From the NCBI RefSeq assembly GCF_008831285.2, contig NW_022204514.1:1-22969 (forward strand): a stretch of 22,969 nucleotides of DNA, written 5' to 3'. The notes under the pieces are model-generated. The model saw only the letters and a program-made list of their open reading frames with translations, was not told where the DNA came from and ran no database searches. The number at the start of each line of letters is the position of its first letter. Position 1 is the stretch's first letter. The translations under genes were made by a program, and so were the position numbers. Origin of the DNA: Nymphaea colorata (Eukaryota > Streptophyta > Magnoliopsida > Nymphaeales > Nymphaeaceae). Below, piece by piece: positions 10,583-20,268 of the stretch.

Positions 10583-10983
10583 TCATCCCATCTGCAGGAT
10601 CACGTAGCCTCCCCAATAATTGTCAAATGCTGTATTTATAACTGGGCTCTTATTATTGGCTCCCTGAAGTCGGTGAAATTATTGCTCGCAGAGAATCGGC
10701 CAAAATAGTACGCATCGAAGGATTGGCCCATGAGGATGCTGAAGGCCTTGACTAAAAACATTCCAGGCCAAATCCCATTCGCTGTTGAGGTAGATGGAGA
10801 GGCCAGCTGCAATACCAGCAAGTGTGGGTTTTCCGTTGCCAACTAAGGTTCCTGAAGGCCTTTTTTTGTTGAGGTTGTTTGAAATGTAGATGGTCATGTT
10901 GGATTAGGTCATGTTGCCTGTGCCAGCTCTTGCAGTCAAAGCAGAAGAAAAGCAATAGGTATATGGTGAGGAATTTACTAAAT
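10583..10983 (-). pseudogene. Relic of the Trp-rich secreted family with large internal deletion
   Basis: Reverse-strand DNA closely matches the start of the 17042 gene ('FLTIYL..FSCF' signal-peptide region) but the ATG is lost and five bases of the WQGTG codons are missing. It continues 'MTIYISNNLNKK', 'IYLNSEWDLAWNVF', then jumps directly to 'KAFSILMGQSFDAYYFGRF'. The GYAF..HWMW, WKDYNC and DIWG blocks (roughly 100 residues) are therefore deleted. A further frame change precedes the C-terminal 'NYWGGYVILQMG' and TGA 10583-10585. A degraded GATAATATAAA upstream resembles the family promoter element. The copy cannot be functional. Confidence 0.85.
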
Positions 10984-11231
10984 GATAGCCCTTAGATCAA
11001 TTTTATATTATCCTCATACCAGTTTAGGAAGCGATGGAATGACACAGAAATATTTATTGGCCAAGGCATATAAGCTGAGGGTCTCGGAAGACCATAATAT
11101 CTTTGGTGAAATACTATATTAAAAAATTGAAGGTACTCAAGAAATTAAAACAGGAGAATAGGGGAGCGCGTGGTTTATCAATCGTAATAATTTATGACTA
11201 AAGTAAATTCATGATAGCAATAGATTAATTA

Positions 11232-11954
11232 TCATCGCATTTGGAGAACTATCGATTATCCCCAAGAACCTTTTACTGAATCAACTCCTATAAGCATACT
11301 GTTTACATAGAAGCCTTTTGCGCACACTCTTGCATAAAATTTAGCGAAGATAGCCTGGGCTGCGATGATGGTATAAGCCTTATCCGACCCCTTAAAGGCG
11401 GCATCTGCAGTCGGAAGGTAATTTGCAAAGTCAAAGGCGGCCCTCCAGATATCATTGTAGTTGGTTTTGTCCATAAACTTGGTGATAGCTGACATGAACT
11501 TGGCTTAAGTCAAAATATCATAGGATGAAGTTTGACTGCCTCCGTTGATACTCCACCACTTGATGCAGTTGTAGTCTTTCCAGATGATAAAGCTCACATA
11601 GTATCCGTCGTTCATTTTGATTCCGTTGATCCACAGCCAATGCTACTTATAGGCGTAACCGTAGACCACACAGTCTGAATTTTCCCCAGAAGTCGTGATA
11701 TAGCACAGGACTACGTTCCAAGCCGGATCCCAAAGACGATTGAGCTCCGTGGAGAAGGCATTAGCAAAGTTAACAAGATTATTAGTTGTTAGGACTTGGA
11801 TATATGTGGTCGATTTGCTAAAATTGGCTGATATGTAGCCATTCACAGCAGACATGTTGGATTAGCTCATGTTCCCAGTTCCCTGCCAGTCCTTACAGCA
11901 GCCGAAGCCGAGCAGAATCAGGAAAAGGCTGAGGAATTTGAGATTTTGTCCCAT
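11232..11954 (-). CDS. Trp-rich secreted protein, family member 2 (240 aa, intact)
   Basis: The frame runs from ATG 11952-11954 to TGA 11232-11234 with four in-frame TAA/TAG codons. A signal peptide (MGQNLKFLSLFLILLGFG) is followed by 'DWQGTGNMSQSNMS', 'LNRLWDPAWNVVLCY', 'VVYGYAYKQHWLWING', 'SFIIWKDYNC', 'DIWRAAF', 'SDKAYTIIAAQ', 'YARVCAK' and C-terminal 'VLQMR'. The first seven residues and the DNA upstream of the ATG match the plus-strand copy at 17042, showing that the two oppositely oriented groups descend from a recent inverted duplication or conversion. It has Arg-Ala in place of Gly-Thr after DIW. It is predicted to be secreted or surface-exposed; function unknown. Confidence 0.9.
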
Positions 11955-11965
11955 TTTGTTTTAAT

Positions 11966-11972
11966 ATTATAA
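11966..11972 (-). promoter_or_regulatory. TTATAAT element upstream of the 11954 gene
   Basis: TTATAAT begins 18 bp before the ATG. The whole interval to the ATG is identical to that of the plus-strand gene at 17042. Confidence 0.65.
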
Positions 11973-13499
11973 ACAGATCAAAAGTAAAAGCAAATAAGCT
12001 TTCATTAACTCAAAGCTATAGAGGGCAAATCTATTTTTATGACTTTACTTATGGAAAAGAGTGGTGTCTTCACCCGAAGCTTATCCATTCGATTCAATTT
12101 AAAAGATTTAAGCATTGAAGCATATCTTTTCTTTGATGGGAAAATGGTCTTTTCTTCTTAAAATCAATGAAAAACTTGTTTAAAGGCAAGACCTGCCCTA
12201 TCAGTTGAATTTGTTTGAATAAAAGAAGAAAAAACTTAGCCCTAAGACCTTAGAGAATGATGTTTTATTTTGTTGTTTGAAAGTAATTCAAAAGAGTTAA
12301 AATTCAAAGAATATCAATATAAACTTTAAGAAAATTTTATGGTGGTCTTTTCAGAAACTTTTGGGACGAATATGGACTACGGCACGGTCGAAGTCTTCCG
12401 AAAAGTTATATTTAGATGAATATTTTAATTAGTTGAGCCAGCTGATCATCACCTCATCCTATGGCTTCATTCCGTAATGTGGGTAAATGATAATATAATC
12501 CTGGATAATCGATAAATAGATTTTGATTGCCTTATCCTTCATCTTCGATATGTAGGAGAACAGGCAATACTAAATCTTCTATATTAATGATGGCCTCGCA
12601 CGTCGGTGTAGCGAGAAGTGGAATGATGACCAAAGGCCCCTTAATTTCTACTATCGAGGTTTTGATTATTTTTCAAGTTTCTCTTTGCAAGCGATTGAGA
12701 GTAGTCGACAGAGAATGATGAAACTTAAGCTATAAATAAAAAGACGATAAATATAGATTAATAAAAAATGTACTTAGGCTTCCTTCTTTCTCATTTCTCG
12801 CGCTAGAATTTCCCAAATTTTTCCTTTATTTTTTCCGAAACGAGAAAGGATGCCTCAGAGTGCATATGTTTTCTTTGATTACGGTTTGAAGAGATCAATC
12901 AAGACTTATAATTTGCGAGTTTTCCAAAAAAGACTAATTTAAAACGCTTTTCAAAGAATTCGATAGATAACAGTAAGTCTTTGAGGCTGACAAAAAATGA
13001 AAACGTTTATATTGGTCCTTTTTGCTAAATTTATGCTTGAATCACATAAAAGTAGAACCTAATCGAGAAGAACGGATGGTATTCTATCTATGAAGAGCTT
13101 TTTACACCATTAAAGTTGCTTGCTAGATGCATCAACAAGATAAAATTCCATGAAATTAGTCATAGCAATAATCTCTTACGTCTTACGCTTTTTTCAAGTA
13201 ATAGTGGAGCGTTGCTAGCGGAGGCTTCATAGCTGGCCATATGATGAGATAGCACTGCTTATTCTGGTTGTTTTATTCGCTATGAAATATCTGTTTTACT
13301 TCTCAAAGGAATTAGTTCTAGCTTAGTGCTTGCTTAATTAGTATGACCGTTCGAGAAAAAGCCTGTTTGCTTAGACTTCTATATTAATTAATCAAGATAA
13401 TTAAATTATTGCTAATCAGTAATCATTCATACCAAATATTTATGCCAAGGATTCACCCAATCACATATAATATTCTACTAAATCATCAGTTAATCAAGA
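11973..13499. other. AT-rich region with one weak coding-like fragment
   Basis: This is mostly AT-rich DNA without recognisable features. One minus-strand fragment bounded by TGA codons at 12673-12675 and 12454-12456 reads 'SIVEIKGPLVIIPLLATP' then 'LVLPVLLHIEDEGQ', which looks protein-like. It lacks an ATG and is only 72 codons long. No secreted-family similarity was found. Confidence 0.35.
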
Positions 13500-14249
13500 T
13501 CAAGGCCTCTACTTAAGGAGCGAACGCGCGGATATGCCACTCTTTATCTATATAGGTTAGCTAAAGCCAATGCTCACTCCATCATGAGTTTATTAGAGTG
13601 TATCACGACCGATATAACACTAAAAATGCGATGGAAATTTTTAAAAAGACGCAACAGAAAGGATATCTAATAAAGTGCATAAGCACGAAATTGGGAGTAC
13701 CAATAAGCAATCACTGGAATAAATAATTCGTGTCTAAATGATGGGAAGCTTAGGACTGAATAGCGGGGGTGATTCAGAAGGGTTAGTCTCCTCAAATAGC
13801 TCTACAATACTTCTGTCATAACAAAAAATAACATCTTTTTTGTGAAGCTATAGGTTATATTTCGAATTCTCAATGGCAAAACAGAGGTTTTTTGCATCGT
13901 CTATAAAAAACGGATGGTCTTTTACTATCTGCCTAAGTCTGCATGTTGTTATTATTCGTCACCTACTGAATACGTAGGCGCTTTCCAAAATTCTTCTTTC
14001 GAAAATTTGAAAATTCGCAGTTTCTGAAGAAGAAATGGATGCTACCATAGGAGCAAAGTACGTCTAAAGACTGTTTTTTGGCTAATAACAAACAATTAAA
14101 AGTTGTTTTGTTTAAAATCGGAGAAGAAAAACAATCCACATCTTCAATTTTCGAAAAAAATAGAGTTAATTATAATCGAATGGTATTTGATTGATGCGAA
14201 GTCTATAGTTTTCCTTCCTTTTTCTGGATTCTGTTATATTTTTTGGCAT
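13500..14249 (-). CDS. Possible gene: 249-codon frame with one internal TGA or a small intron
   Basis: A single minus-strand frame from ATG 14247-14249 to TGA 13500-13502 is broken only by TGA 13959-13961. Coding-like text flanks the break: 'SSSETANFQIFERRILESAYVF' before, and 'KDHPFFIDDAKNLCFAIE' then 'DVIFCYDRSIVELFEE' after. A 42-nt segment starting GTAGGT and ending GATAG would splice YVF to IKDHPFF and remove the TGA. The last ~70 residues look random, so the true stop may lie elsewhere. It is divergent from the membrane-protein gene at 14343, about 90 bp apart. The family is not recognised, and a frame this open has an appreciable chance probability under a one-stop code. Confidence 0.3.
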
Positions 14250-14342
14250 AACAATACTGTTTGACTGATCTGATATTGAATTGCCTTAAAAATCAGTAAT
14301 TTCAATATATTAATATTAATTGTTAGCTTAAATACTAATAAA

Positions 14343-15305
14343 ATGCAAGAAAGTGATTATTAACATCAGATTAACGAGCATACGCTGACCAGAAAGCTCA
14401 GGTTCAGATTATTGCTGCTCTTAGTAGCCAGCTCAGTGGCTCTGGTGCTTGCTGTTACTCTTGTAATAGTGCTTACGCTTGAAAACTTTACAGGTATTGC
14501 ATCATCAACCCCTCTTCAACTGAATTCCTGCGCTAACGCATACTTCTCAGCTAAATACAAATCAGCCAATACCAGTATCCTGGCTATCTATATCGTTTCC
14601 TTACTCGCAATCATCTGTCAGGTATGCATGTGCCTGGCAATTTTCCCACCGCTGATCATGCGCATGCAACCAACTGAAAACAGGTTAGCCGTAGCATACA
14701 TCCTAGCATCTCTAGAATTCCTCTTTGCTCTGCTAGCGTTTGGGAAATACCTGGCCTTCCAAGTAGACCTCCACCTAACGGATTCGACTTGCGACGTTTC
14801 ATATTCGGAGACATTGGTCAAGGTTATACTTTCAATCGTCACTGTCAATTTCTTCACTTCGATTATGCAGAGTATCTTCACGTACTGGGCCATCACTAGT
14901 CTTATCAAGGAGCTCAGGAAATTTGAGAAGTACCAGACTGCCAAAAATAATACTTTTTTCAACGCGACTTAGAATACTTTTGAGGAGCATGCAAGGAAGA
15001 TAGAGTAGGAGAGGGATCGAAGGCCCATTGAGAGAATGACAGAAGGCAGGCCCTAATAGGGAGCCTATACACTCAGATAACGCAAGTTAACGAAGGAAAG
15101 GCCTGAAGTAAAGCCGAAGGAGGCAAATAATATTTATAATAGCAATAATGAAATGATCGGAAAACCGGCTGAGTGCAGACATAAGGGATTGAGTGAGCAG
15201 GAAGCTTTATAGGAGAAGCATCATCAACCGGTCCGCTCTAGTGGCGATCGAGTAGATTTCGACTATCGTCTTAAATAGCACAAGTAGCAGAAGATAACTC
15301 AATGA
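14343..15305 (+). CDS. Four-pass membrane protein with charged C-terminal tail (320 aa in this frame)
   Basis: ATG 14343 opens a frame with many in-frame TAA/TAG, ending at TGA 15303-15305. Four hydrophobic segments are clear: residues ~24-46, ~80-103, ~115-140 and ~155-185. The first extracellular loop contains two Ser/Asn-rich stretches and a Cys (LNSCANAYFS), the second a Cys (DSTCDVSYS). Both termini should be cytoplasmic. Topology is tetraspanin/claudin-like, but there is no CCG motif and I do not assign a family. From about residue 200 the tail is charged and Gln-rich. The last part probably changes frame into 15302-15508, so the protein is likely ~65 residues longer. No TTATAAT element precedes it. 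Confidence 0.75.
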
Positions 15306-15508
15306 GGGAAAGAAAGACAAACCTTGGCGTACCAGCCAACCGACCAGGGGTAATCAGCAGAACCCTATCCAAGGAGCAAGTTAACCGCAGCACTCATGGC
15401 TACCTCAATTTTATCAGGAGGATGAACATCAACTCTGAAGGCATTAACGAAACTGAAGGAAGCCTGATTCAATCAATCAAGGAGAAGTATGGGAGGTATG
15501 GGAAGTGA
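15302..15508 (+). CDS. Probable C-terminal continuation of the four-pass protein, in another frame
   Basis: The open text 'MRERKTNLGVPANRPG', 'SKEQVNRSTHGYLNFIRRMN', 'SIKEKYGRYGK' is basic and typical of a cytoplasmic tail. It overlaps the upstream stop as ATGA, but a eukaryotic polycistron is unlikely. This frame is open back to about 15195. One missing base, or a GT...AG intron of length 3n+2 between about 15195 and 15303 (for example 38 nt starting GTGGCG and ending AATAG), would fuse it to the upstream frame. Confidence 0.5.
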   Translation: MRERKTNLGVPANRPGVISRTLSKEQVNRSTHGYLNFIRRMNINSEGINETEGSLIQSIKEKYGRYGK

Positions 15509-16324
15509 AGGGATGTTGTTGATCTATCAAATTGTCTGAATCGTTTTACTTTTTGACCAAGATCGAAAAGCTGATTAGAACCATAAATAAAGTTAAAGTG
15601 GTTCATGTTTTGGTGATGATTTATTTCTTCTGTTGAGAAAAGCGTTGTCTGGAAGCGATTAATCAGTTTGAATTTCTTTTATCACAATTATTCTGCCCCA
15701 AAACATGAAGCAAGAGTACTTTCTGATCCCTACATACGTCAGCTGACCTATTAAGCACTTTTTATCTTCAACAATCAGTCTTGACAGGCTGTCGTTGTTC
15801 TAAGATTGTTGCCAAAGAGTTAGATGAGCTTGGTTCCTTAATTTAATTTTTTTCTTGATTGACTTCAAAGTCCACATGGGATAAATTTACGATTCAAGAC
15901 TGACCGAACTTTTGCAAAGGAGTATTATACCGATATGAAGAGGATTTAGTACGATTTTCCGCCTTTGAATGCGATGATTAATTATTGGCAATAATCTTGG
16001 CCTAGGAATAATATCGGTTCTGTTTATGATGAATATCTTGAGAACTTATGAAGCTGAAGGCTTTGAGAAGCAGATTTTACGAATCAGACAAATGCCTGGA
16101 ATGTAGCTAGCTGTATTTATGGCTGCATATATGAGTAGAAGATAAGGAAAAGCGTTACCCGTTTTGAGTTAATACATTTTAATTCGCTAGTCCATCTCCT
16201 CCGATATCTTCAGTGAGATAGCGCTTGTTTGGTTATTTGCGTATTTGTGACTTTATCTTTCGTTACTATCATATGGTCCTCCCTGCAGCCTTGACATGCT
16301 TAGGCTATTCATGGATCCCACTTT
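15509..16324 (+). other. Broken coding-like fragments, unassigned
   Basis: Between about 15861 and 16060 a plus-strand frame reads 'HGINLRFKTDRTFAKEYY', then 'PPLNAMINYWQQSWPRNN', ending at TGA. A frame one base later reads 'RTYEAEGFEKQILRIRQMPG'. No ATG precedes the first frame. This looks like a decayed gene or exon fragments of an unknown protein. The remainder is AT-rich with no feature. Confidence 0.25.
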
Positions 16325-16897
16325 ATGAAAAAAGCTGAACCTAGATTATACAATATTGCATTCGTTGCTTATTCTTTGTTCCCAAAATTTATCCCCATCA
16401 TCTCATATCACATCTCTACCTTCTCAAGCATCGTAAACCAAACCCGAACCAAGAACAGCAAGCAAGCTTTCAATCAAAGCCTTCAATTAATGTCGGAAGA
16501 AAGCGGCAACAGGAATGCCGAGCCTGCACCCAGAGAACAAAAAACTATCTCACTGAAGATAAGCCCAACTGGGCATTCTAGCAACATCCCTCACGGCATT
16601 CGATAGTCCCACAAAGCCCTTACCAAATTTGTTCAAGATATTAAGCTTTTGAATAATAATTTTCCAATTTTGTTTCCTTTTTTCAAATCAGTGACTTTAG
16701 TAGATTAAAGCATCAATAAAAAATAACAACTGCCTGCTTCTCATAAATCATAAATTTTGTAAATTTTACCCATGAAAAACAGAATACAGCGAAGCGGCTT
16801 TCTTTTCCTGTCTACTAAGAGATGGTATCGGATAAATTACATAACACACATATTATTTACCCTATAATATGTGCTGTTGATTTCTTAGAATTTCTGA
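16325..16897 (+). CDS. Hypothetical protein (up to 190 aa), doubtful
   Basis: ATG 16325 to TGA 16895-16897, with several in-frame TAA/TAG. The first ~115 codons look coding-like: a hydrophobic stretch ('FVAYSLFPKFIPIISYHI'), then a polar Ser/Asn/Glu-rich region. The last ~60 codons are AT-rich and less convincing. The ATG lies in a poly-A tract and no TTATAAT element precedes it. It may be a remnant or a single exon. No family recognised. Confidence 0.3.
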
Positions 16898-17023
16898 AAA
16901 GCACCACTATTAGCTTTTTCTAATGGGTGCAATCGTTGCTCTCATGAAAATACTCTCAAAAAACTATTTTAGCTTTTTTTAAATTCTGAATTTGACGTTA
17001 ATTTGAATTTTGCTTTTCGATTC

Positions 17024-17030
17024 TTATAAT
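17024..17030 (+). promoter_or_regulatory. TTATAAT element upstream of the 17042 gene
   Basis: TTATAAT begins 18 bp before the ATG, with the spacing shared by the family. Confidence 0.65.
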
Positions 17031-17041
17031 ATTAAAACAAA

Positions 17042-17797
17042 ATGGGACAAAACCTCAAATTCCTCACCATATACCTGGTGCTGTTCTCCTGCTTTAACTG
17101 CAACAGCTGGCAGGGCACAGGCAACATGACTTAGTCCAACATGACCATCATCAATGACTACATTTCAAGCCACCTCAACAAAAGCTGGACTTTTAATGAT
17201 CTTATTGCTTATAATCCGCCCAAACTATCTGATTTGGTCACTGGCTTCTCCGCCTAGCTCAATCGCCTTTGGGATCCTGCCTGGAATGTGTTTGTGAGTT
17301 ACGATATAAAGAAAGGAGAAGACACTGATACTGTGGTCTACGGATACGCCTTCAACAATCACTGGATGTGGATCAACGGAATCAAGATGAATGATAGCTG
17401 CTACTTCAGCTTTATCATTTGGAAAGACTACAACTGTGACCCAAGCAACTGGAAAACCTTTAAGGGATTCGCTTCGTCTGGAACGGAAACTTCCTTTTCC
17501 TCCTCGATTACAAGCTCAATCACAAGCTCAATGACTAGCTTTAAAAGCCAGACCAATTATTACGATATCTGGGGAACAACTTTTGGCTTTGTCAACTATT
17601 TGGCTAAAAACAATGTTAACTTCCAGGGATCTGATAAAGCCTTGACAGCTGTTATGGCCCAGTCCTACGATTCGTATATTGCTGGAAGATTTTGTGCAAA
17701 GTACCATTACCTGGACTACAACGGAATTAATACTAACGGCCCAGTTAAAAACACATTTAACAACTACTTATGGGGGCCTACCTCGTCATGCAGATGA
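17042..17797 (+). CDS. Trp-rich secreted protein, family member 3 (251 aa, frameshifted C-terminus)
   Basis: ATG 17042 to TGA 17795-17797. A signal peptide (MGQNLKFLTIYLVLFSCF) is followed by 'SWQGTGNMTQSNMT', 'LNRLWDPAWNVFVSYD', 'VVYGYAFNNHWMWING', 'SFIIWKDYNCDPSNW', a Ser/Thr repeat ('SSSITSSITSSMTSF'), 'DIWGTTF', 'SDKALTAVMAQ' and 'GRFCAKYHYLDY'. The last eight codons read 'GPTSSCR' instead of the family ending. Adding one G to the five-G run at 17772-17776 restores 'WGAYLVMQMR' and a TGA at 17800-17802. The shift is therefore very recent, or a homopolymer assembly error. Predicted secreted; likely functional if the indel is artefactual. Confidence 0.88.
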
Positions 17798-18077
17798 GAT
17801 GAGATAAGAAATGATCGTCGATTGATTATTATGCAAAAATGATGGACTTATGAATCAATAAACTGAACTTTATGTTAGTAATTGATGATTTCAATATCTT
17901 GTCTAAATGATTTGCCTTTTTAACGGTTAATTTTTTGATGCTGGATAAATGATAATACTATTAGCAATCAGGTTTAAGAGTAATTTATGGTTGAAATATG
18001 AAATTCAAAAATCTAATTAAGGGTTGATAAATGATTATCGATTTATACGATAGACAAGATCGACTATTAAGCATATT
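17798..18077. other. AT-rich 3' flank of the 17042 gene
   Basis: No gene is seen. An AATAAA hexamer at about 17857 could serve in 3' end formation of the upstream gene. Confidence 0.3.
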
Positions 18078-18895
18078 ATGGAGCAATAAGTTGAAATCAT
18101 TAAGAAGGTGAGCCAGAGGGACTGCCGATCGTTTAGTAAGAGCTAAGCAGCATATATTATCTTCATTCTTGGGTTAAGCTCATACACCGCCACGCTTCTC
18201 TTCATCTGGGCGAATAAGTTCAGCCATTTCTTTTGATGAAAATAGTAATAAGGCTCAATAGCTATTCTAGAAGCTTATTCCGACATGATTAACACTACAG
18301 AAAAAGTTGAATAAATTTATTTATTAGATTCTTTTCCCAAAGCAACCATATTCTTAATCAAGCCGAAAGAAGAAGTTCGCTTTTCTCTATTTCATTTAAT
18401 AATAGATATGTATATGGAGTATGAGAGAACAAATTATCTCTTTTGCAAACATCTCTGCATGCGTTGAAGAAGAGCCCGAATTCCTTTGAGAGATCTGATC
18501 AACTATGATTATCTGGGTAGATTATATCAAATGGCTGAAAATAGAATAATAGGTAAGTAAATATACCCTAAAAGATGTAACTGGAACCGATGGGATTGTG
18601 GCAGGCATGAGCCACTTGATCAAAGCTTCTATTAAGTGATAATAAATGGAAAAACAATTGATTGTCAATCTTATCTACAGATTCACTTCGATTAGACTCT
18701 GGTTGGAATTGACATTTTCTCCATCTACGAAATTGCAGCTACATACCACATTTACCGAACTGGCCAAGATGATGGCTATTGTTTTACCCTTCCATTAAAG
18801 GCTGCAATAAGATAAATGAACAAGGGTCTTGTCGCATTATTTAAAGCATCGGACCTCCTTTCTTGCTGCAGTTATTTATTATGTGAGTATGATTG
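18078..18895 (+). pseudogene. Long frame broken only by TGA codons; possible nonsense-ridden gene
   Basis: One plus-strand frame from ATG 18078 stays open to about 18892 except for TGA-TGA at 18234-18239 and one TGA near 18450. It begins 'MEQQVEIIKKVSQRDC' with one hydrophobic segment ('AAYIIFILGLSSYTATLLF'). It continues 'INTTEKVEQIYLLDSFPK', 'IPLRDLINYDYLGRLYQM', 'NWNRWDCGRHEPLDQSFY', 'LQIHFDQTLVGIDIF'. The text is protein-like, but roughly five TGAs would be expected by chance and three are seen, so statistical support is weak. No family recognised. Confidence 0.25.
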
Positions 18896-19513
18896 ACTTT
18901 CATAGCCTATTGGCTCATACTTCCAATACTCTGCTAGTTATTGGCAGTAATAAAAACTAACCCGACCTTTCATTATGGTCCATGCTCTAAGACAAAAAAG
19001 AGTTCGAAGAAATGCTCATTCGTTATATCTTTACAATTTTCATATCAAAAGCACTCCAGCTCAAATGTAAAAAATATGATAAAAAGATTTGGGTGCTTTT
19101 GGAAGGTAAGACCTTTTACATGAAAGTCCTTTTTATTAAAATTTACAAAACTAAAACATGATGCTAATGGCTTTCGTAATGTTTATAACGGTATTAATCC
19201 AAAAAATTATAATACTAAACAGGAAAAAATGGAGTTTGCCTACCTTCCAAAAAGGCTTTTTTGTTCTAACTATTCAGATCAAACCAAATTTCCGATAACT
19301 CCTTTTGTGTTTCTTTTGGACCATGTGATTAGCATACAAGCCAAGATAGAATATTTTTGGATTAATAAAGCATACCTCCAATCAATATTTTTGACGAAAA
19401 TAAGCTTTTTCAGATGCATGTAACAACCTCTTATCCGAATTTAGCCAACCAAATAACTTTCGGTCAATTACATCTAAGAAAACGAAGGTTTATTGGTTAT
19501 TTTTCTAACTTAG
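18896..19513. other. AT-rich spacer with a stray TTATAAT
   Basis: A TTATAAT copy at 19207-19213 precedes an ATG at 19229 by 22 bp. The following 105-codon frame runs through the promoter and into the start of the next gene, so it is unlikely to be coding. It may mark the remains of a lost family member. Confidence 0.3.
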
Positions 19514-19520
19514 TTATAAT
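19514..19520 (+). promoter_or_regulatory. TTATAAT element upstream of the 19531 gene
   Basis: TTATAAT begins 17 bp before the ATG. The downstream ATAAAG is shared with the 21280 gene. Confidence 0.65.
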
Positions 19521-19530
19521 ATAAAGAAAA

Positions 19531-20268
19531 ATGGGGCTTCAACTGAACATCCTGACTGTCTATCTGGTTCTCTTTTCTTGTTTGAATGGCAAAAACTGGC
19601 AGGGAACAGGAAACATGAGCTAGTCCAACATGACTCTTATCAACAACTTTATCAGCAGCAACTTTAAGAAAAGCTGGACTTATTAAGTTGTGATGGGCTA
19701 TAGCGACCCCACTATGCTCAATTTCACAACTAGCTTGTCTAATTAGCTCAACCGTCAGTGGGATCCTGCCTGGAACGTAGCCCTAAGCTACATCAACATA
19801 AAGGAAGATAACTATGATATAGTAGTCTACGGCTATGCCTTCAGAGACCACTGGATGTGGATCAACGGAATCAGGATGGACGAGGGATATTATATGAGTA
19901 TCATCATCTGGAAGGACTACAACTGCAATCCAATCAATTGGGGAAACTATACCACAAATGGTGGGAACACTTTTGATTATTCCTCAAATGAAGCCTATAA
20001 CGCAATAGATGCCTCGATTGCCAGCTTCACCTAAGCTAGATCTTCTGATGTCTGGGGAACAGCTTTCAAGTTTTTGAATTATCTGACAGCCAATAACCAA
20101 TACATGACTGGAAAAGACAAGGCCTTCACTATCCTTTTCTCGGAGTCTGCTAATTCCTACATTTTTGGCCGATTCTGTGCGAAATAGTTTTACCACAAAT
20201 ATTCGTGGGGCGTCTTTCCTCAAGGCCAAGACAAATGGGGAACCTATTTGATCCTAAGGATGAGATGA
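19531..20268 (+). CDS. Trp-rich secreted protein, family member 4 (245 aa, intact)
   Basis: ATG 19531 to TGA 20266-20268, with five in-frame TAA/TAG. A signal peptide (MGLQLNILTVYLVLFSCL) is followed by 'NWQGTGNMSQSNMT', 'LNRQWDPAWNVALSYI', 'IVVYGYAFRDHWMWING', 'SIIIWKDYNCNP', 'DVWGTAF', 'KDKAFTILFSE', 'FGRFCAKQFYHKY' and C-terminal 'LILRMR'. All invariant family residues are present, including both Cys. A TAG codon follows RFCAK. Only the first half of the TDTVV motif is changed (NYDIVV). The next family gene starts ~1 kb downstream in the same direction. Predicted secreted or surface protein; function unknown. Confidence 0.92.

Noticed and set aside
10636-10955. Three overlapping short minus-strand frames
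   Set aside because: They are pieces of one decayed secreted-family copy, not separate genes.
14618-14962. 114-residue minus-strand frame
   Set aside because: Antisense to the four-pass membrane protein, which has the better composition and clear membrane segments.
19229-19546. 105-codon frame behind a TTATAAT copy
   Set aside because: It spans the next gene's promoter and overlaps its start; composition is AT-driven and spacing from TTATAAT (22 bp) is off.
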